A stretch of DNA of 6,639 nt from Chloroflexota bacterium (GTDB lineage: Bacteria; Chloroflexota; Limnocylindria; Limnocylindrales; CSP1-4), in NCBI GenBank assembly GCA_013694835.1, contig JACDBP010000089.1, positions 1 through 6,639 of the forward strand, given 5' to 3'. How positions within the stretch are numbered: position 1 is the stretch's first letter; the number at the start of each line of letters is the position of its first letter. Under the pieces are notes generated by a model, which saw nothing but the letters and a program-made list of their open reading frames with translations, did no database searches and was not told the origin of the DNA. Shown here piece by piece: positions 1 to 6,058 of the stretch. The translations under genes were made by a program, and so were the position numbers.

Positions 1-115
1 GGGCAGCGCTCGGCGTGCCGGACGCCGCCGACGGCACCGGCGTCACGCTCGTGCCTCCGCACGCCGACGCGATGAGGACGATGATGAATAGGACCGGGGA
101 CCATCGCTGCGACAT
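1..115 (-). CDS. Lipoprotein, N-terminal part only (possible ABC solute-binding protein)
   Basis: The first 38 codons of a minus-strand gene that runs off the left edge. The start is ATG at 115-113, with AGGAG (126-130) ten bases upstream. Visible sequence: a short N-region (MSQRW), a hydrophobic core (about residues 7-16, PVLFIIVLIA), then ASAC followed by GG, which reads as a lipobox with the lipidated cysteine at residue 19. After it comes a Thr/Ser/Pro/Ala-rich stretch, the usual flexible tether of a membrane-anchored extracytoplasmic protein. It starts 54 bases after the Gfo/Idh/MocA gene on the same strand, so it is probably in the same operon. By context (LacI-regulated sugar-type enzymes) a sugar ABC-transporter substrate-binding lipoprotein is the leading guess, but no mature domain is inside the window, so this part is inference only. 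The lipoprotein call itself is fairly secure. Confidence 0.72.
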   Translation of the reverse strand, partial: MSQRWSPVLFIIVLIASACGGTSVTPVPSAASGTPSAA

Positions 116-125
116 CTTGCTCACG

Positions 126-130
126 CTCCT
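126..130 (-). promoter_or_regulatory. Ribosome binding site of the lipoprotein gene
   Basis: AGGAG on the minus strand, ten bases before the ATG at 115. It supports choosing this start, which is not preceded by any longer in-frame reading frame (a TGA lies in the upstream sequence). Confidence 0.6.
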
Positions 131-169
131 GACTGGCTCATGCTGCTGTTGACCTGCATGACTCGACCG

Positions 170-1369
170 TCACGACGAACCTGGGATCGATGCCCAGGCC
201 CCTTTTCGCGCGCTGCCCAGGACTGCTTCGATGAAGGCCACGCCTCGGGCCCCGTGTTCGAGCGTCGGGTACGCGGCCGTGCCGGGCTCCGGGATCGACC
301 GGCCGGAGGCGACCGCCGCGTAGAACGGCCTGAGCAGGTCCCGCAGGGCATCCGACCAGCCCTCCGGGTGTCCTGCCGGCAGCGACGGGATCCCGGGTCC
401 GGCTGTGCCCTCATCCGGTCCGCGGGTGAGGACGCTCGATCGCTTCCGACCGCGGACCCAGAGGAGCTCGGGGTCCTCCTGCCTCCAACTGATCGTGCGG
501 CGGGCTCCCGCGAGCTCGACCGTGAGCTCGTTCTTGCGTCCCGGGCTGACCTGGCTGATGACACACGCGCCGCGAGCGCCACCCTCGAAGCGGACAAGGA
601 TCGTGGCCGCATCCTCGGTGCTGACTTCGACGTCTTCCACCGGCCCAGCCGCGCCGCCGAATGCCGACGCGTGTGCGAGCGGACGACGACGCCGGGGAAC
701 GAACGTGGCGAGGTCGGCGAAGACGCCCTGGATCCGCCGACCCGCGATGAATTCGGCCGTGTCGAACCAGTGGCTGCCGATATCGGCGACGGCGCCGGAG
801 GCACCGCCGATGGCCGCGTCGACCCGCCAGTTGTGATCGGATGGTCCCGCGAGCCAGTCCTGGAGGTACACGCCATGGACGAGACGCAGGTCGCCGAGAA
901 CGCCGTCGGCGACGAGTGCGCGCGCACGCCGGACCATCGGGTAGCCACGGTAGGTCAGGGTCACGGCTGCGTGGCGGTCGACGCGGCGGGCCAGTGCGAC
1001 CAGGGACCGAGCCTCGGCGAGATCGAGTGCGAGCGGTTTCTCGACCACGACATGCTTGCCCGCCTGGAGCACGGCCGTCGCCAGCGCGACGTGCGTGCGG
1101 TTGGGGGTGCAGATGTGGACGACGTCGATGGCCGGGTCTGCCAGGAGGACGGCAGTGTCCGTCGTCCAATCGTCGATGCCGAGCGCGGCGGCGCGATCGG
1201 CCGTCCTGGCCGGATCGGTGCCCGCGATGGCGACGACATCCGCGAGGCCGATCCGGCGAATGGCGTCGATGTGGTGGGGTCCGACGAAGCCCGTTCCGAT
1301 GACGGCCACGCGGACCCGCCGATGCGGCGCGTTACCGGCAGCATTCGGAGCGCGGGGCTCAGGGCTCAT
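170..1369 (-). CDS. Gfo/Idh/MocA family NAD(P)-dependent oxidoreductase
   Basis: A 399-residue cytoplasmic dehydrogenase that would oxidise or reduce a hydroxyl/keto group on a sugar, anhydrosugar or cyclitol. The N-terminal Rossmann domain begins with VRVAVIGTGFVG (glycine motif at residues 25-30). EKP (110-112) carries the family's catalytic lysine K111. The C-terminal domain has YLQDW (168-172) and DIGSHWFD (196-203), whose D196 and H200 match the family's catalytic Asp/His. Length is normal for the family. The ATG at 1369 was chosen because it overlaps the TGA of the upstream isomerase gene (ATGA, 1366-1369) and the Rossmann strand begins 18 residues later. The frame stays open further upstream, but those 54 residues are Arg/Pro-rich shadow of the neighbouring gene. 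From memory, the YLQDW-type branch often travels with this kind of TIM-barrel isomerase and may include levoglucosan (3-)dehydrogenases; inositol-type dehydrogenase is the alternative. The substrate is unassigned. Confidence 0.93.
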   Translation of the reverse strand: MSPEPRAPNAAGNAPHRRVRVAVIGTGFVGPHHIDAIRRIGLADVVAIAGTDPARTADRAAALGIDDWTTDTAVLLADPAIDVVHICTPNRTHVALATAVLQAGKHVVVEKPLALDLAEARSLVALARRVDRHAAVTLTYRGYPMVRRARALVADGVLGDLRLVHGVYLQDWLAGPSDHNWRVDAAIGGASGAVADIGSHWFDTAEFIAGRRIQGVFADLATFVPRRRRPLAHASAFGGAAGPVEDVEVSTEDAATILVRFEGGARGACVISQVSPGRKNELTVELAGARRTISWRQEDPELLWVRGRKRSSVLTRGPDEGTAGPGIPSLPAGHPEGWSDALRDLLRPFYAAVASGRSIPEPGTAAYPTLEHGARGVAFIEAVLGSARKGAWASIPGSS

Positions 1370-2334
1370 GCCTGCCCTCTGACGTCGGCGGGCTCCACCG
1401 GCATGATCGAGCGGAGGAACGCGACGCCCTTGCGGAGCCCGTCGTCGACGGACAGCAGGGGGTCCTCGTGCTCGACCGACAGGACGTCGTCGTACCCGGC
1501 GAGTCGAAGCGCCGTGAGGATCCGGCGCCACTCGATCTCGCCGTGGCCGTACCCGACCGTCCGGAAGATCCAGCTGCGGTTCGCGACGTCGTCGAGGGGT
1601 ACCGTATCCAGCACGCCGTTGATCGATGCGTTGCGAGCGTGGATCGCGGTGTCCTTGGCGTGGGTGTGGAAGATCGCCCCCTCACGGCCGAGCTCGGCGA
1701 TCGCCGCCTCGAGATCGATCCCTTGCCAGAAGAGGTGGCTGGGGTCGAGGTTGGCTCCGACGTTCTCCCCGCACGCCTCACGCAGCCGGAGGAGTGTCCT
1801 GGGGTTGTAGACGACGAAACCCGGATGCATCTCGAACCCGAGCCGGATGCCACGCGCGGCCGCGAAGGTAGCCTGCTCACGCCAATAGGGGAGGACCTTC
1901 TCGTGCCACTGCCAGTCGAGCAATGCCCCGTAGTCGGGGGGCCACGCACAGGTCACCCAGTTCGGGTGGCTGGCCGTTTCCGAGTCGCCGGGGCAGCCGC
2001 TGAAGAGATTGACGCGATCGACGCCCAGCCGGTCGCACAGCTCCACGGTCCGAACGAAGGTCTCGTGGCTGGCGCGGGCCACCTCCGGGCGTGGATGGAG
2101 CGGGTTCCCATGGCATGACAGCGCGCTGATGGAGAGCCCGCGCGAGGCGATCGCCGACCGGAAGGCGGCGAGCCTGTGGTCGTCCGCAAGCAATTCCTGG
2201 GGTCTGCAGTGCGCCTCGCCCGGGTAGTTACCGGTCCCGATCTCGACGCACTCGATCCCCTCCGCAACCACCCGGTCCAGGGCAGCCTCGAGTGGTCGAT
2301 CCTCGAACAGGACGGTGAAGACTCCCAGCTTCAT
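1366..2334 (-). CDS. Sugar phosphate isomerase/epimerase-type TIM-barrel protein
   Basis: A 322-residue protein of the xylose-isomerase-like TIM-barrel superfamily (AP_endonuc_2; relatives include IolE, IolH and D-tagatose 3-epimerase). These use a divalent metal to isomerise, epimerise or dehydrate keto-sugars and keto-cyclitols. The metal-site pattern is complete: E168 in FEMHPG, D197 with H200 in NLDPSHLFW, H223 in FHTHAKD, and E288 in SVEHED. The Asp-to-His spacing of 26 (D197 to H223) and DPSH resemble the tagatose-epimerase layout as I recall it. Other marked motifs are SCHGNPLHP (73-81), FSGCPGDS (111-118) and FRTVGYGH (257-264). The ATG at 2334 overlaps the aminotransferase TGA, and the gene's own TGA overlaps the dehydrogenase ATG, so translation is probably coupled on both sides. 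No clear Shine-Dalgarno precedes it. Family membership is secure; the reaction (epimerase, dehydratase or lyase on a keto intermediate) is not known. Confidence 0.92.
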   Translation of the reverse strand: MKLGVFTVLFEDRPLEAALDRVVAEGIECVEIGTGNYPGEAHCRPQELLADDHRLAAFRSAIASRGLSISALSCHGNPLHPRPEVARASHETFVRTVELCDRLGVDRVNLFSGCPGDSETASHPNWVTCAWPPDYGALLDWQWHEKVLPYWREQATFAAARGIRLGFEMHPGFVVYNPRTLLRLREACGENVGANLDPSHLFWQGIDLEAAIAELGREGAIFHTHAKDTAIHARNASINGVLDTVPLDDVANRSWIFRTVGYGHGEIEWRRILTALRLAGYDDVLSVEHEDPLLSVDDGLRKGVAFLRSIMPVEPADVRGQA

Positions 2335-3611
2335 GCCGGCGACGCCGCCGCGACGGCCCGTGAAGATCGCTGGCGGTCAGCCAGGGCGGATGCGTGGCGC
2401 GACAATCGTCGAATGGCCGCCGGGATGAGCGCCAGCTCGGATGTCGGCAGGAGCAAGAGCTCGTGCGGGATGATCGAAGCCTCGCTGCGGTAGGCATGTT
2501 CAGCCACCGGCAGCCGGTACTGGCGCGGGTCGATGCGGCGCCAGTAGTCGTCGTTCAGGTGATGGCGGGGCTTCGTGTGCGGCTGCAAGAGGGGCGATGC
2601 ATTCAGTGGCTCGTACGGGGGGCCGATGGTCGTGCCGAGCTCAGCCGACAGCGCCTCCTGGAAGCCCCGGCCCGAAAGCCCTCCGAAAGCCTCCTCGTCG
2701 TAACGGAGCACGTACCCGTACAGCCCCTGGCGGGTGACCTGTGGCCGGCGAAGGGTGGTGGAGATGCCCGGGATCGTTGTCAACTCGCTATCGAGGTAAC
2801 GAACACCGTCCTGCCGTGTGGCCAGCTGTCCGGGAAAGTGCTCGAGCTGTGACAGCAGGACCGCCGACTGCCACTCGCTCATCCGGTAGTTGCCGCTCTG
2901 GATCGGCTGCCACTCGGCATCGCTCGAGCCGGGCCGGCGGCGGCCGCAGTTGCGCAGGCTGTAGAGCCGCTCGCGCAGCGTGGCGCTGCTCGTCGTGATG
3001 AACCCCCCCTCACCCGCCGTCAGCGACTTGCTGGACTGGAAGCTGAACGTGCCGATGTCACCGAGCGACCCGACCCCGCGGTCATTCCAGCGCGATCCGT
3101 GGCTGTGGGCGCAGTCTTCGATGACCGCGAGCCTGCGGCGCGCGGCGATCTCGAGGATCCGGTCCATGTCGGCGATGCCGTCGTAGAGATGCACGACGAT
3201 GATCGCCCGGGTGCGATCCGTGACCGCGGCCTCGGCAGCCTGCGGATCGATGCAGTAGTTCTCGGGTTCGACGTCCACGAGGACCGGCGTCGCATTGACG
3301 TCGAGGACGGCGGCGACCGTCGCCTGCCAGGTGAATCCCGGCACGATCACCTCGTCGCCGAAGCCGATCTCGAGAGCCTCGAGGGCGAGTTGAAGGGCGA
3401 CCGTGCCGTTCGCGACGCAGAGGCCGAACCGCGCGGTCTGCTCGGCCGCGAACGCTTCCTCGAAGGCCTGCTCGAACGGTCCATCGAAGGCCCACACGCC
3501 GCTCTCGACGACGCGCGCCAGACGCTCCCGCTCCGGGCCAGCGGCCAGCGGCCAGGGACTCTCCGGGAGCCGGCCGAGCGGGGAACCACCGAGAACGACG
3601 GGAGTGTCCAT
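2331..3611 (-). CDS. DegT/DnrJ/EryC1/StrS family PLP-dependent aminotransferase
   Basis: A 426-residue fold-type I PLP enzyme of the sugar/cyclitol aminotransferase family, which moves an amino group between glutamate or glutamine and a keto-sugar or keto-cyclitol. Seen in order: NGT (68-70, PLP phosphate region), PGFTWQAT (91-98), VVHLYDGIADMD (139-150), EDCAHSHG (165-172) with D166 facing the PLP ring nitrogen, FSFQSSKSLTAGEGG (189-203) with K195 as the Schiff-base lysine, and GNYRMSEWQSA (240-250). The EDCAH..G and FSFQ..K..TAGEGG wording recalls scyllo-inosose aminotransferases (StsC type) and AHBA synthase more than perosamine synthases; this is from memory. The last 25 or so residues are an Arg/Ala/Ser-rich tail of no clear role. 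It is the first gene of the operon: the ATG at 3611 follows AGGAGGG (3622-3628) by ten bases, and the stop overlaps the isomerase start. Family secure, substrate and direction (making or removing an amino sugar) open. Confidence 0.93.
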   Translation of the reverse strand: MDTPVVLGGSPLGRLPESPWPLAAGPERERLARVVESGVWAFDGPFEQAFEEAFAAEQTARFGLCVANGTVALQLALEALEIGFGDEVIVPGFTWQATVAAVLDVNATPVLVDVEPENYCIDPQAAEAAVTDRTRAIIVVHLYDGIADMDRILEIAARRRLAVIEDCAHSHGSRWNDRGVGSLGDIGTFSFQSSKSLTAGEGGFITTSSATLRERLYSLRNCGRRRPGSSDAEWQPIQSGNYRMSEWQSAVLLSQLEHFPGQLATRQDGVRYLDSELTTIPGISTTLRRPQVTRQGLYGYVLRYDEEAFGGLSGRGFQEALSAELGTTIGPPYEPLNASPLLQPHTKPRHHLNDDYWRRIDPRQYRLPVAEHAYRSEASIIPHELLLLPTSELALIPAAIRRLSRHASALADRQRSSRAVAAASPA

Positions 3612-3621
3612 CGGGGGCCGG

Positions 3622-3628
3622 CCCTCCT
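3622..3628 (-). promoter_or_regulatory. Ribosome binding site of the aminotransferase gene
   Basis: AGGAGGG on the minus strand, ten bases before the ATG at 3611. This near-consensus site fixes the start and fits a first gene whose downstream partners rely on ATGA coupling. Confidence 0.75.
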
Positions 3629-3642
3629 GTGCGCCAAGATGG

Positions 3643-3656
3643 CTTAATCGATTAAG
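3643..3656. promoter_or_regulatory. Palindromic operator 1 (probable LacI-family site)
   Basis: CTTAATCGATTAAG is a perfect 14-base palindrome centred on a CG step, in the gap between the divergent aminotransferase and LacI-family genes. LacI-family repressors bind symmetric sites with a central CG, where a hinge-helix leucine inserts; the regulator here has that leucine (L65 in MARGLRRGR). It lies 31 bases before the aminotransferase start. Binding by this particular regulator is inferred from position and symmetry. Confidence 0.75.
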
Positions 3657-3672
3657 TCTTGATCGATCAAGA
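3657..3672. promoter_or_regulatory. Palindromic operator 2 (probable LacI-family site)
   Basis: TCTTGATCGATCAAGA is a perfect 16-base palindrome directly abutting operator 1, with centres 15 bases apart. Its core CTTGATCGATCAAG differs from operator 1 only by a symmetric A/G, T/C exchange, giving a shared consensus YTTRATCGATYAAR. It ends 16 bases before the regulator's ATG, so it could repress the regulator's own promoter as well as the operon's. Confidence 0.75.
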
Positions 3673-3688
3673 TGGTACCATCGCCAGC

Positions 3689-4792
3689 ATGGCTGTCAAG
3701 CGCCCGTTCGAGGCACGCCGTCCGAGCCTGAAGGACGTGGCCGAAGCACTGGGCGTGACCGCGGCCACGGTCTCCAACGCCTACAACCGTCCGGACCAGC
3801 TCTCCCCGGCACTGCGCGAGCGAGTGCTCGTAACGGCCCGATCCCTGGGGTATCCGGGCCCGAACCCGATGGCGCGCGGCCTCCGGCGTGGCCGTGCCGG
3901 GGCGATCGGGGTGCTCTACGCGGACAGGCTCTCGTATGCCTTCAAAGACCCCGTGGCAGTGGAGCTCCTGAGCGGCATCGCCACCGCCACGGAGGCGGCG
4001 GGCCTGGGCCTTCTGCTCGTGCCCGGGTCGCCGCGCACGGAGCGCGACCTTGAAGCGCCGAGGCGAGCTGCCGTCGATGGTTTCGTCATCTACTCGATGT
4101 CGCCGGACGACCCGCTCCTGGCGGCGGCCCTCGAGCGGCGGTTGCCGATCGTGACAGTCGACATGCCAGGGCTCACCGATGCGCCCGGCGTCGCCATCGA
4201 CGACACGGCCGGAGCCCGGACGGTGGCGGAGCACCTCCTTGGCCTGGGACATCGTCGGCTCGGCATCCTTTCGCTCGAGCTGACACCCGCGGTGCGCAGC
4301 GGACCGGCCGACGCCAACCGGGTCGCGAGCGCCTCATACCCGGTCACCCGAGCGCGGCTGCGTGGCTACCAGGCCGCCATCGTGGGCGCCGGCCTGGACT
4401 GGGACGGGATCCCGGTGTACGAGTGCGCCGAGAACAGCATCGAGGAGGGGTGCATCGGGGCCGAGCAGCTGCTGAACACCGAGCCGCGGCCGACCGCGTT
4501 GCTGGCCATGAGCGACACGCTCGGCATCGGCGCCCTCGAGGCGGTGCGCCGAGCGGGACTCAGCGTGCCCGCGGACGTCTCCATCGTCGGCTTTGACGAT
4601 ATCCCGGAAGCCGCCCGGACGGACCCCCCGCTGACGACGGTGCACGAGCCGCACCTGAACAAAGGCCTCAAGGCGGGTGAGCTCCTCGTGGCCCTGCTCG
4701 CCGGTGAGGCGCATCCCGACTTCGTCACTCTGCCGACCCATCTTGCCGTGCGGTCCTCGACGGCGCCGCCGAGGGCTGCGCCGCGCGGCTGA
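3689..4792 (+). CDS. LacI-family transcriptional regulator
   Basis: A 367-residue DNA-binding regulator that probably represses the divergent operon until a sugar-like effector binds. The N-terminal helix-turn-helix (about 12-35) reads SLKDVAEALGVTAATVSNAY. The hinge follows as PNPMARGLRRG (58-68), with L65 in the intercalating position. The periplasmic-binding-protein-like core starts at GAIGVLY (71-77) and includes DDTAGARTVAEHLLGLGHRR (171-190), RLRGYQAA (223-230), AMSDTLGIGALEA (273-285) and VSIVGFDDIPEA (297-308), then PPLTTVHEP. Length is a little above the usual 330-350. The ATG at 3689 was chosen; a TTG at 3659 is in frame but lies inside operator 2 and would add only ten residues. 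No Shine-Dalgarno is evident, so the mRNA may be leaderless. The frame ends in a hairpin-bounded gap facing a converging gene. The effector is unknown but should be the operon's substrate or an intermediate. Confidence 0.95.
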   Translation: MAVKRPFEARRPSLKDVAEALGVTAATVSNAYNRPDQLSPALRERVLVTARSLGYPGPNPMARGLRRGRAGAIGVLYADRLSYAFKDPVAVELLSGIATATEAAGLGLLLVPGSPRTERDLEAPRRAAVDGFVIYSMSPDDPLLAAALERRLPIVTVDMPGLTDAPGVAIDDTAGARTVAEHLLGLGHRRLGILSLELTPAVRSGPADANRVASASYPVTRARLRGYQAAIVGAGLDWDGIPVYECAENSIEEGCIGAEQLLNTEPRPTALLAMSDTLGIGALEAVRRAGLSVPADVSIVGFDDIPEAARTDPPLTTVHEPHLNKGLKAGELLVALLAGEAHPDFVTLPTHLAVRSSTAPPRAAPRG

Positions 4793-4875
4793 CCGCGAGG
4801 GAAGGACTGATCGAGCCTGTCCTGCCTGGAGCGGACGCCGCGGCCGCGGCCACCCACCCAGCAGTGAGGGCCCTG

Positions 4876-4907
4876 GAAACGGGCCGTCGTCTTCGGCGGC
4901 CCGTTTC
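4876..4907. terminator. Bidirectional terminator hairpin
   Basis: GAAACGGGCCG (4876-4886) pairs exactly with CGGCCCGTTTC (4897-4907). The inner bases extend the stem by T-G, C-G and G-C pairs around a TCTT loop, for 14 pairs in all. It sits between the end of the LacI-family gene (4792) and the end of the converging secreted-protein gene (4928), where a shared terminator is expected. There is no strong U-tract outside the stem on either strand; only the TTTC at the stem base. The remaining part of the 4793-4927 gap shows no gene. Confidence 0.68.
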
Positions 4908-4927
4908 GGGATCGGGAGTGGGATCGG

Positions 4928-5473
4928 CTACTGGTCGAGGGGGAGGGGAAGGTCCGAGGCCAGCTGCACCGTGACGACCTTGAGCAGCGCGATGTCGATG
5001 CACGGCTGGTCGACGCCAGGCCGCCGGCCCTCGAGGATCTGGATGTCCAGGGTGCCGTCGCGGCGCCACAGGGCCTGCGCGTCTGCGAGGCCGTAGCAGG
5101 CGTCCACGCCGCCCCAGAAGTAGACGTCGACCGAGGTCCCGTCCCCGCTGACGACGTAGTGGTCGACCCCGGCCCGGATGGGGTCGAGGATGCCGGGCTC
5201 GGGCGCCACGCGCAGCGCGCCCCCGGTGGGATCGACGGTGCTCGGGCAGCCACTGACGCTGGTGTTCGGGTCGGTGGCCACGGGGTCCGTCGCCGGCTGG
5301 CTGGGATCGATGGTGGTGCCCGGATCACTGACCGTGGAGCCGTTGTGGCCACGGCCGGGTGGCCCCGCGGCCAGCGCGGTCGCGGCGCCGGACACGGCGA
5401 GCACCGCGAGGGTCAGGGAGATGGCGAGGATGAGCCGCGAGCGGCTGTCGCGGACGAGCGCGGTCGGATGCAA
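4928..5473 (-). CDS. Small secreted protein of unknown function
   Basis: I do not recognise a family. With the start at TTG 5473-5471 the product is 181 residues. A basic N-region (R8-R13) is followed by a hydrophobic helix (about 14-35) ending in ATALAAG, a likely signal-peptidase I site near residue 35-36; an uncleaved membrane anchor is also possible. Residues 40-75 are a low-complexity Gly/Thr/Ser/Pro/Asp linker with repeated DP pairs. The rest (about 76-181) looks like a compact extracytoplasmic domain with C76, C126 and C158, and motifs VDHYVVSGDGTSVDVYFWGG and DACYGL. The TTG start is favoured because AAGGAG (5480-5485) lies six bases upstream and the signal peptide begins at once. The frame is also open to an ATG at 5581, but that adds a 36-residue Pro-rich N-terminus before the signal. 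It is flanked by a terminator hairpin and a 156-base gap, so it is probably transcribed alone. Confidence 0.72.
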   Translation of the reverse strand: MHPTALVRDSRSRLILAISLTLAVLAVSGAATALAAGPPGRGHNGSTVSDPGTTIDPSQPATDPVATDPNTSVSGCPSTVDPTGGALRVAPEPGILDPIRAGVDHYVVSGDGTSVDVYFWGGVDACYGLADAQALWRRDGTLDIQILEGRRPGVDQPCIDIALLKVVTVQLASDLPLPLDQ

Positions 5474-5479
5474 TGGGTG

Positions 5480-5485
5480 CTCCTT
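5480..5485 (-). promoter_or_regulatory. Ribosome binding site deciding a TTG start
   Basis: AAGGAG on the minus strand, six bases before the TTG at 5473. It places the initiation point directly ahead of the signal peptide of the secreted protein, in preference to the in-frame ATG at 5581. Confidence 0.65.
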
Positions 5486-5629
5486 GTCGGAATGGGGAGG
5501 AGGAGGTGGCTCTTCTGGGAGGATCACCGGCCGGGTGTCCACGCCGAGACGAACCGCCCCGTCGCATGGTTCCTCAGGCATCCCCGCGGCCCCCTCCTGG
5601 GCGCCCGGCAGGCTCAGGAACCCTTCCCC

Positions 5630-6058
5630 TCAGGCGGAGGCGTCCCGCACCGACCGGGCACGCCGCTGCCTCGGGTCATCCCGGTCCCGTGGGCCGTCGA
5701 CGCCCCATGACACCACCTTGTGCGGGGTGATCCGGAGGCAAGCCGCGGGGAAGTCCGGGTGGATCAGCTTTCCGCCCCGGTCCGCGGCGCGAGCCTGGCC
5801 TCGAACCTCGATCCCTCGCGGCTGCCAGGGCGGTGGCACGTCGTCGACCACGAAGGCGACGCGGCCTCGCTCAGTCGCGTCGCGGTACTTGCGCGTCTGG
5901 CGAAGGGTCGGCCCGCCGATCACGATCGTGTCGTCCGTCTCGTCGTAGTGGAAGCCGACCGGCATCACGTGCAGCTCGCCATTTGCATCGACCGTGGCCA
6001 GACGTCCCAACTGCTGGCTGCGCAGATACTCGATCTCCTTCTCGCTGAAGACGCTCAT
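5630..6058 (-). CDS. PPOX-family (pyridoxamine 5'-phosphate oxidase-like) flavin/F420-binding protein
   Basis: A 142-residue split-barrel protein. The family binds FMN or the deazaflavin F420 and catalyses small-molecule redox steps in the cytoplasm. Seen: GRLATVDANGELHVMPVGF (18-36), IVIGG (45-49), the basic segment RQTRKYRD (53-60), RVAFVVDDV (66-74), PWQPRGIEVRG (77-87) and a C-terminal RITPHKVVSWGVDG (109-122). The wording is closest to the F420-dependent PPOX class, perhaps the MSMEG_5819/OxyR-like branch; this is from memory, and FMN use cannot be excluded. Length is typical. The last 20 residues are charged and Arg/Asp-rich. The ATG at 6058 overlaps the TGA of the upstream MBL gene (ATGA, 6055-6058), which points to coupled translation and a shared transcript. 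A link in function between the two is not evident. No good terminator follows the stop; a weak 7-base inverted repeat (5568-5574/5616-5622) is the only candidate. Confidence 0.88.
   Translation of the reverse strand: MSVFSEKEIEYLRSQQLGRLATVDANGELHVMPVGFHYDETDDTIVIGGPTLRQTRKYRDATERGRVAFVVDDVPPPWQPRGIEVRGQARAADRGGKLIHPDFPAACLRITPHKVVSWGVDGPRDRDDPRQRRARSVRDASA

Noticed and set aside
121..948. 275-codon minus-strand frame and other long frames overlapping the dehydrogenase gene
   Set aside because: Ser/Arg/Pro-rich shadow translations in the wrong frame; no domain features.
1618..1630. TTGATCGATGCG inside the isomerase gene, resembling half of the operator
   Set aside because: It is coding sequence (the SING segment) and lacks the second half-site; GATCGAT is frequent in this window.
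140..1810. 556-codon open frame on the plus strand
   Set aside because: It runs antisense across the Gfo/Idh/MocA gene and part of the isomerase gene. The translation is low-complexity Arg/Asp/Gly-rich with no motif, while the minus strand encodes complete catalytic motifs. It is a product of high GC.
4837..4850. Perfect palindrome GCCGCGGCCGCGGC after the LacI-family gene
   Set aside because: Only G and C, easily produced by chance in such DNA. The nearby hairpin at 4876-4907 is the better terminator.
4366..5352. 328-codon minus-strand frame
   Set aside because: It crosses the LacI-family gene antisense, the terminator hairpin and the secreted-protein gene out of frame. The composition is Ser/Arg/Pro-rich.
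5568..5622. Inverted repeat GGTTCCT / AGGAACC downstream of the PPOX gene
   Set aside because: The stem is only seven bases with a 41-base loop, mismatches beyond it and no U-tract; too weak to call a terminator.
5178..5948. 256-codon and overlapping plus-strand frames across the secreted-protein and PPOX genes
   Set aside because: Antisense shadows spanning two genes and their gap, with no recognisable motif or good ribosome binding site.
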